Source: Leptodontidium sp. MPI-SDFR-AT-0119 | Lineage: Eukaryota; Ascomycota; Leotiomycetes; Helotiales; Leptodontidiaceae | Direction: 5' to 3' | Assembly (NCBI GenBank): GCA_020726505.1 | Contig: JAHLEZ010000011.1 | Span: forward strand, 1,984,001-2,048,000 | DNA length: 64,000 nt | Part shown: piece by piece, positions 58,901 through 64,000 of the stretch | Layout: each line of letters begins with the position of its first letter | Numbering within the stretch: position 1 is the stretch's first letter | Notes under the pieces: model-generated | What the model was told of the DNA's origin: nothing | The model's input: the letters and a program-made list of their open reading frames with translations, nothing else | Database searches by the model: none | Program-made: the position numbers and the translations under genes

Positions 58901-59150
58901 ACAACCTCCAGAGAGTGAGTCAAATACCTAACACCAATATCTGCCTTCATGCTCATGCGATTTAGGTCTGGCCATATCTAGAGCATAATGGGAAACATAT
59001 GCAATACCTAGCAGCGGTATGAAGAAGGGCTGAGGCACCACGAGCGTGCCCTTGAGAACATGAATGTGAATTTGGGTGAGAAGCACTTCTTTACTGGTGA
59101 CTGTTTTTACAGCGCTGTCGCGCACAGCTCACCAATATCATATTCACCTC
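55990..59150 (+). pseudogene. NLR-type gene relic: alpha/beta-hydrolase, NB-ARC, TPR
   Basis: Fungal NLR architecture spread over several frames. A serine-hydrolase (SesB-like) motif ICHSLGGLIVKR is near 56175-56210, then after a probable intron an intact stretch 56268-56918 (DVTAGIIFLGTPHMTSNSAD). NB-ARC follows. The Walker A region reads VLCGMGGIG and then shifts frame exactly where Lys is expected (GGATCACC near 57221). FDAIFWIFADTN, TWLMVFNNADDPDI, ILVTSRYP and GLPLAISQMSGIIRQKHLTL follow in at least three different frames. A winged-helix-like part has RAELIHGSLVSRNM and RIHRLIQDVIREKI near 58020-58120. TPR-like repeats lie at 58549-58899 and near 59030 (HHERALENMNVNLGEKHF). Such proteins act in non-self recognition and regulated cell death. 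Decay is by indels, not RIP. Confidence 0.82.
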
Positions 59151-59373
59151 ACTGTGTCATGTTCTGGTTATTGATATATACTGGAATGCAGTACCGGCCT
59201 GGATCTGATCCTACCATCAGCTTGAAAGCCCAGTCAGCATCTACACTTCTGACAAAGTCACGTACTTCTTCGCAGCCCAGCACCTGCCGAACGGGCAGCT
59301 GAAATCCACGCTGTCTAGCCTGTCTTGACTACTGTGCTGTTCCAGAATCAGCAACAAGAGAGCTTACACGACC

Positions 59374-60240
59374 ATGGGCGCCTTGAAAATCGATGTCATC
59401 GGCGGCAAGGAGAACTTCTGGCTACACTCTGAACCTACAGGGTTCGACCTCACCCATCCTCCCACTCCTACGTCCACACCTGTGTATCCTCGGATATCAT
59501 TGAATACGACGACCGAACGAGTCGCAATCGATCCGTCCAAGACTGCTCTTGTGGTCGTCGATCTGCAGAATTACTTCTTGTCGACTAGCCTTGGCCGGCC
59601 GTCAGATGCTGCTGGATTGAAAGTCGTGGACAGGCTGCTGAAGCATGCCATTCCAGCGTGTAGGAAGGCCGGCATACCTGTTGTGTGGCTGAATTGGGGC
59701 CTGACACAGCAAGACATCGAGGGGATGCCGCCTACCATCGTGAGAGGCTTCGCGGCCGACAACAACTTTTCCGGTAGGAGGAAGATTGGAGGGTTGGGTG
59801 CTGAAGTTGGACCGGTTGAGCTGGACGACGGCTCGGTGGTTGATGGTGGCAAGGTCCTCATGCTGGGCCAGTGGAATTCCGCCTCGTATACGCCTCTGGA
59901 AAAGGTGCGCGAACACCAGGACATCTGCATCAACAAAAACCGCTTGTCGGGATTCTGGGGTGGCACGGCCATTGAAGAAGCCTTGAAGTCCCGCGGGATC
60001 AGGACCTTACTCTTTGCTGGCTGCAATACTGACCAGTGCGTGGGTGGAAGTCTTCAAGATGCTTTCACAAGGGACTGGAACTGTCTTTTGCTGAGCGATG
60101 GATGTGCGACGACAAGCCCGAAGTATGCCACAGACTGTATCGAGTTCAATACCGAAGGAGGCTGGGGTTTCGTACTTACGTGCAAGGACCTTGCTGAAGG
60201 TGTCGACAATTTGCAGACATCACCCACTACCATGGACTGA
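59374..60240 (+). CDS. Isochorismatase-like cysteine hydrolase
   Basis: Intact 288-residue, single-exon gene. Isochorismatase-fold enzymes hydrolyse isochorismate, nicotinamide or other amides and vinyl ethers through an Asp-Lys-Cys triad. Here Asp63 (ALVVVDLQNYF), Lys188 (INKNRLSGFWG) and Cys222 (AGCNTDQCVGGSLQDA) occupy the expected places. About 50 N-terminal residues precede the fold, and an insertion with Gly/Asp-rich text sits at about 125-160. Length is somewhat above the family's usual 180-230. No signal peptide, so probably cytosolic. Exact substrate cannot be told from sequence. It starts about 220 bases beyond the NLR relic, and no partner gene is next to it. Confidence 0.9.
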   Translation: MGALKIDVIGGKENFWLHSEPTGFDLTHPPTPTSTPVYPRISLNTTTERVAIDPSKTALVVVDLQNYFLSTSLGRPSDAAGLKVVDRLLKHAIPACRKAGIPVVWLNWGLTQQDIEGMPPTIVRGFAADNNFSGRRKIGGLGAEVGPVELDDGSVVDGGKVLMLGQWNSASYTPLEKVREHQDICINKNRLSGFWGGTAIEEALKSRGIRTLLFAGCNTDQCVGGSLQDAFTRDWNCLLLSDGCATTSPKYATDCIEFNTEGGWGFVLTCKDLAEGVDNLQTSPTTMD

Positions 60241-60516
60241 CCATGCATGGACTGAAAGCAAACAAGCGGAGAGATGTTACAATGTTAATGTTGGCGTGGT
60301 TTTGATGCTCTCACATATATGCTTCTCTTTGGCCACTGGAGTTTCTCATGTATCATAAGATATGAAATGAAATGACAACAAACATGTCTCCTTATCATTT
60401 CCTAATAGAATTAATCATCACGTGCAGGAGGATATTCTATAATTTAGGTTACACTAGGTAATTTAATTATTTAGTACCTTATATTTTTACTTACGCTAAT
60501 ATGAAAGTAATAAGTA
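60241..60516. other. 3' flank and AT-rich patch
   Basis: Downstream of the hydrolase gene. AT-rich sequence from about 60425 leads into the MITE. No frame. Confidence 0.4.
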
Positions 60517-60829
60517 CGGAGATTTCGTCTCAAAAGTCATGGGATTACAGGGGATGAGTACACTGTAGAGGCTGAAAGCCCCTGTAATATAGGGTGGTAA
60601 TCGCTAAAGAGGCCTGTTAAGCACCTATCAATACTCGCTAAAGCCTTTACTAGTCGCTGTAGTTGCTCTGCCAGCGTGCCGATTACTACAGGGGCTTATA
60701 GTACCTCAAGCCTGAATTTACAGCGTCGTTCAGCGTCTTTCAAGCGCCTCACTCCACTGTAAGGAGGCCCTGTTAAAGGCTTTGGGCCGAAGTACCCTGT
60801 AGTCCCGGGACTTTTGAGACGAATCTCCG
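60517..60829. mobile_element. MITE with 36-bp inverted repeats and TA target duplication
   Basis: 313 bp flanked by TA (60515-60516 and 60830-60831). Both ends read CGGAGATT(T)CGTCTCAAAAGTC inward, then a GGGA-TACAGGG block, nearly perfectly paired. No coding. Size, ends and TA target suggest a Tc1/mariner-powered non-autonomous element. Not obviously related to the Tc1 element at 44429 (different ends). Confidence 0.85.
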
Positions 60830-60914
60830 TAAGGTATAATAATTATACAAGCTTAGGAACTAAAGACGCTCAACTTCGAGCTTTTGAGCCGCCCGCTACT
60901 ATCGTAGGGTTACC

Positions 60915-61148
60915 TTACTCAAGGTTTACTCCCGTGTACCGTTCAACAGCGGGAAAATAGCAATACGCAAGTCCAGTCAGAGAGAGGACCAAGAGGCTTA
61001 GGTACAGTGCTTGGGAAGGCGAAGGGCAGCCGTAGCCGTGTTTGCCGAGTCGGCTGGCTGGATTGGGATGTTGAAGAGATCCAGCGCAGTCCATGGGAAT
61101 GCAGTCAAGTGCTGCTCGCTCACCGACATGTGCATTGTTCTCATGCAT
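60915..61148 (-). CDS. Possible small single-pass membrane protein
   Basis: Frame of 77 residues from MHENNAHVGERAALDCIP to a stop at 60915. The C-terminal part has a clear hydrophobic helix (ALYLSLLVLSLTGLAYCYF) followed by PAVERYTGVNLE. An upstream Met at 61292 would add 48 residues encoded partly by a GATA repeat, so the shorter start is preferred. No family recognised. Confidence 0.4.
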   Translation of the reverse strand: MHENNAHVGERAALDCIPMDCAGSLQHPNPASRLGKHGYGCPSPSQALYLSLLVLSLTGLAYCYFPAVERYTGVNLE

Positions 61149-61243
61149 GTCAGCTTGACTGGCTGGTGGTGACGAAGCAATAGGCTTGAATTTGTGAGTG
61201 GTGGGTGCTGCTTCACTATGTTTATGTGTATAATCTATCACAA

Positions 61244-61266
61244 GATAGATAGATAGATAAATATAT
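61244..61266. repeat. GATA microsatellite
   Basis: Four GATA units followed by AATATAT. Confidence 0.8.
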
Positions 61267-61292
61267 CCCCACGTTCTCTCATAACTGGGCAT

Positions 61293-62892
61293 GGAATAGA
61301 AGCTCTATTATTGTTGTGGTTGTTATTGTGCAGGCCAGACGGCGGCGACGGTGAAATGAATTGCCGAGACTCGATCTTCATTCAGGTCACGTTGCAGGGG
61401 ATATTCGGCGTGTTCTTAGATATACCATGGAAGGGGTATTTATGAGAATAACAAAGTCCATGGAAGGGAACGAGCGGCTGACTGAGGATTTACTTCGGTT
61501 TTAGTTAGCGCAGAGATAAGCTGCCAAGACCGCCTATCGGCACTGGCACTGACTTTCCCTGCATTCATGCATGCAGGAAGATGCAGAGAACAGAAGTAAG
61601 CACTGCACATCGGCTTTCTACTCTGCTCCGTGTTCGCAGGAGGAAGGAGGGGAATTATATGCAACCATGGAAGAGTTAATTATGCAAGAGAGAAATGTGT
61701 AAAGAATGTGATAGTATATAGATTGTTTAAACATACGGGAACGGGGTTAAGATATCAGATATGCCGGCCGTTCTATCGATAAGAAAAGCCACCCCACCAC
61801 CAAGCGCAAATAGAAACACATCCACGTTTCCAATCCCGCCATGTCATGACGCCTGGGCTGGACTATTAGAACGCCAACCCCGACCAACGCATCCGCTAGC
61901 ACTTCCTAGCATCACATCACAGCATATCACCCCGGCACTGGCGGACCTTCGAAGCTTACCTGTGGGCACCTCTCCAGACTATCACAGGTAAGACGCCTTT
62001 GCATTGGTTGGGCTATCCTCACTATGCCACATGGGGATTCACATTGGAGTCGTTGGGTGGCTGGATCCTCCCCTTCCTCTCCCTCCTGCACCGGAACATC
62101 CGGCGTCTTGAGGAACGCGAGTTGTCCGTCCGTACTGGACTCGAGTAAGACAGACAGACATTCAGGGCAACTGCTGGCTGGCCTTGACTCGACATCTATT
62201 CGACCGTCACTCCGATTTATCAGCATCAGCACCAGCACCAGCATCATCCTCAACAACATCCTCCCAGCGAGCAAACGGAGAGAACACCACATCACAGCCA
62301 TGCCATAGGTATTTGTTGCCGGGACTGCCCTACCCTATTGTTTCACCCTCGACTGTCGTGTCATTCGCTGGTTGAGTCGATCCATCTTATACTCTATCTT
62401 AGCTTACCTTACTCGAACCTGCACCTACACTTCCGCTTTACTTTGCTTACCCTTCCTCCGCTTTGCTTCGCGCAAATTGCAAGTCGACTGTGTCGATACC
62501 ACGTTCGCTGGACGGTGTGTGAATATTCATTCGTATTGGTTCTGGTATTGGTATTGCTACGCACCTAGCTCGTTCAGTACCCTCATTGCGACAATACCTA
62601 CCTCCCGACGAATCAATCTACCTCCCATACACATTCCACCTCTCCGCCGGCGTCGATGAGCATGCTTCCTACATCTACATCCGCAGACAAAAGAATACGA
62701 GCTTGAATACCGTCCTACACTCAGAAGCTGAGGCAGGAGTCGGAGCTGGAAGTTGGAGACGGTGAACGACTAGGAGGGTGCGATCTCGAATACTTACGGC
62801 ACGTCGGAGCAGGAGCTGTAGAAAGCCCCGGCCTTCACGCAAAGAACAGAAGTGAGGAGAGAAGCTGAAGGAAACCAAACAACTCCGTACTC
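61293..62892. other. Intergenic and probable promoter/5' leader of the Vps62-family gene
   Basis: Several short competing frames on both strands without domains. From about 61900 to 62660 the + strand is rich in C and T (for example runs of CACCAG, TCCTC and CTTAC), common in fungal promoters and leaders. No TATA box stands out. Confidence 0.45.
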
Positions 62893-64000
62893 ATGAAGAG
62901 CTTACGCCGTGGTGGCTTAGCCGTCCTCCTCATAATCATATCATGGTTCGGTCTAACAGCCCTCCACAAACATCTCGACCCGAATGAACATGCCCCAGAC
63001 GAGTTACGAGAAGATGCTTTCTGGATAGCGACATCGAAAAATTGGTTAGATAGACAAGCGTGTCGTTGGATAGGTCTCTGCGGTCTGGCGCATTGGCATC
63101 CGGATCCTGCGGTTCGACCATGGAACAAAAAGAGGGAAAAGAATAGGCAAGGAAGGGATGTGCAGCATGTGTTGAAAGAAGAGGGTGATGAAGAGGATGA
63201 TGATCGTGATTTGTGGGAAACGATACCGGGTCAAGGAGAGAGGTTGAAACCGGGTGATTGGGATGGTGATACAAGGGTTCTGAAAGAAGTGCCACAATTT
63301 GTCCTCGATCACGCACCACTCGTTCATCTCTACTCGGGAGAACAATTCTGGCCCTCGGATATTAGGGAACATCTTGCGCATGTTATGCCCTATTCTAACC
63401 TAACCGAATTGAACATCACTGGTTTCCGTCCTACAGTCGACAATCTCCACCAATTGAATGAAGGGAGGAAAGGAGCTTTCGTCTTCCTACACAGCAAAGA
63501 TGATGTAGAGGAACGACCAGAATGGTTAGGAAGCGCATACAACAAACCCATTCCCTACGACGACGATGAAGTTGACGATGATGACGATGGCGAGTTCAAG
63601 GAAGAGGAAATCCCCCTTGAGGAAATCTCATCTGGTGCCGTCCCCTCGGAAGAAGATCTAGAAACTTGGTTCGATCCCTACGGACCTAAACACAAAGTCG
63701 CCGCTCCAATTCCACCCACCTACCAAGCTCAAGCACCTCCCAAGAAGCAGAACAAAGAAACCTACCGGGAAGCCCTTCGTGCTCGGTCTCCCGCTCTTCA
63801 AAAACCAGGCGGCTACTCCCCTGCCCCCGCCATCCTTGTCCTCGTTGACAAGGGATCCGGTATTCTAGACGCTTATTGGTTCTATTTCTACTCCTACAAC
63901 CTGGGGACTACAGTGCTTAATATTCGTTTCGGAAACCACATTGGCGATTGGGAACATTCCCTCATTCGCTTCCATAACGGTGTCCCCAAAGCTATTTTCT
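62893..64000 (+). CDS. VPS62: Vps62-family protein, N-terminal 369 residues, cut by window edge
   Basis: ATG at 62893 opens a frame with no stop to 64000. Residues 7-24 (GGLAVLLIISWFGLTALH) form a signal-anchor or signal peptide. An acidic, Lys-rich linker spans about 90-130. The family signature begins near 147 (YSGEQFWPSDIREHLAHV), followed by RPTVDNLHQLNEG and FLHSKDDVEERPEWLG. A very acidic insert lies at about 222-240. The strongest block is at 318-360: VDKGSGILDAYWFYFYSYN and FGNHIGDWEHSLIRFHNG. In yeast, VPS62 affects vacuolar protein sorting; its molecular activity is not well defined. No intron is seen so far. The upstream Met choice fits the hydrophobic N-terminus. Confidence 0.85.
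   Translation, partial: MKSLRRGGLAVLLIIISWFGLTALHKHLDPNEHAPDELREDAFWIATSKNWLDRQACRWIGLCGLAHWHPDPAVRPWNKKREKNRQGRDVQHVLKEEGDEEDDDRDLWETIPGQGERLKPGDWDGDTRVLKEVPQFVLDHAPLVHLYSGEQFWPSDIREHLAHVMPYSNLTELNITGFRPTVDNLHQLNEGRKGAFVFLHSKDDVEERPEWLGSAYNKPIPYDDDEVDDDDDGEFKEEEIPLEEISSGAVPSEEDLETWFDPYGPKHKVAAPIPPTYQAQAPPKKQNKETYREALRARSPALQKPGGYSPAPAILVLVDKGSGILDAYWFYFYSYNLGTTVLNIRFGNHIGDWEHSLIRFHNGVPKAIF

Noticed and set aside
59571..60026. 151-residue - strand frame
   Set aside because: Shadow of the intact isochorismatase-like gene on the + strand.
1..64000. CRISPR arrays, rRNA, tRNA genes, telomere repeats
   Set aside because: No regularly spaced repeats, no tRNA cloverleaf with A/B boxes, no TTAGGG arrays noticed. 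The tRNA-like match at 17391 is only a primer-binding site.

Overview
The window looks like a chromosome segment of a filamentous ascomycete (Pezizomycotina). It splits into two compartments near position 44,000. The left two thirds are AT-rich and made almost entirely of LTR retrotransposons whose coding frames are full of TAA/TAG where Gln or Trp is expected. Differences between paired LTRs are overwhelmingly C/T and G/A transitions, the pattern of repeat-induced point mutation (RIP). The right third has balanced composition, fungal-type genes with short GT-AG introns (56, 56 and 81 bp), and a few small transposons.

Region 1-44000 is one nested stack that can be unpicked by five-base target-site duplications (TSDs). 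A Ty3/gypsy chromovirus-like element (Gypsy-1, + strand, 5' end outside the window) is split at GTTAG by a 7,564-bp Ty1/copia element (Copia-1 copy 1, - strand). That copy is split at TTAAG by a second Copia-1 (copy 2, 6421-13984, also 7,564 bp) and at AGAGT by a second gypsy element (Gypsy-2, 15797-39000). Gypsy-2 holds a different copia element (Copia-2, 17195-32263, TSD TATCG) and a small non-autonomous LTR element (35012-36540, TSD GATGT). Copia-2 holds a third Copia-1 (copy 3, 20691-28225, + strand, TSD AAAAA). The deepest path has five levels.

The most unusual observation is in the space between pol and the 3' LTR. All three Copia-1 copies carry what looks like an antisense, intron-containing accessory gene: a Cys-rich segment, a helical segment, then a basic and acidic tail. 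Copia-2 has a comparable antisense Cys/Ala-rich reading frame in a GC-rich island, and Gypsy-1 has an unrelated open antisense frame in the same place.

Region 44001-50000 holds a host gene fragment abutting the Gypsy-1 LTR, a decayed Tc1/mariner element with TA target duplications, a solo LTR with TSD GTGGT, and a two-exon gene for a small secreted Cys-rich protein with a GPI-anchor-like tail. Region 50000-64000 holds a three-exon secreted proprotein gene whose frame is broken at a run of twelve G, a frameshifted NLR-type pseudogene (alpha/beta-hydrolase, NB-ARC, TPR), an intact isochorismatase-like hydrolase gene, a 313-bp MITE, and the 5' part of a Vps62-family gene running off the right edge. 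These genes do not form an obvious pathway. Small secreted-protein genes and an NLR relic beside a RIP-affected repeat block fit the compartmented genomes of many plant-associated fungi, but that lifestyle is inference.
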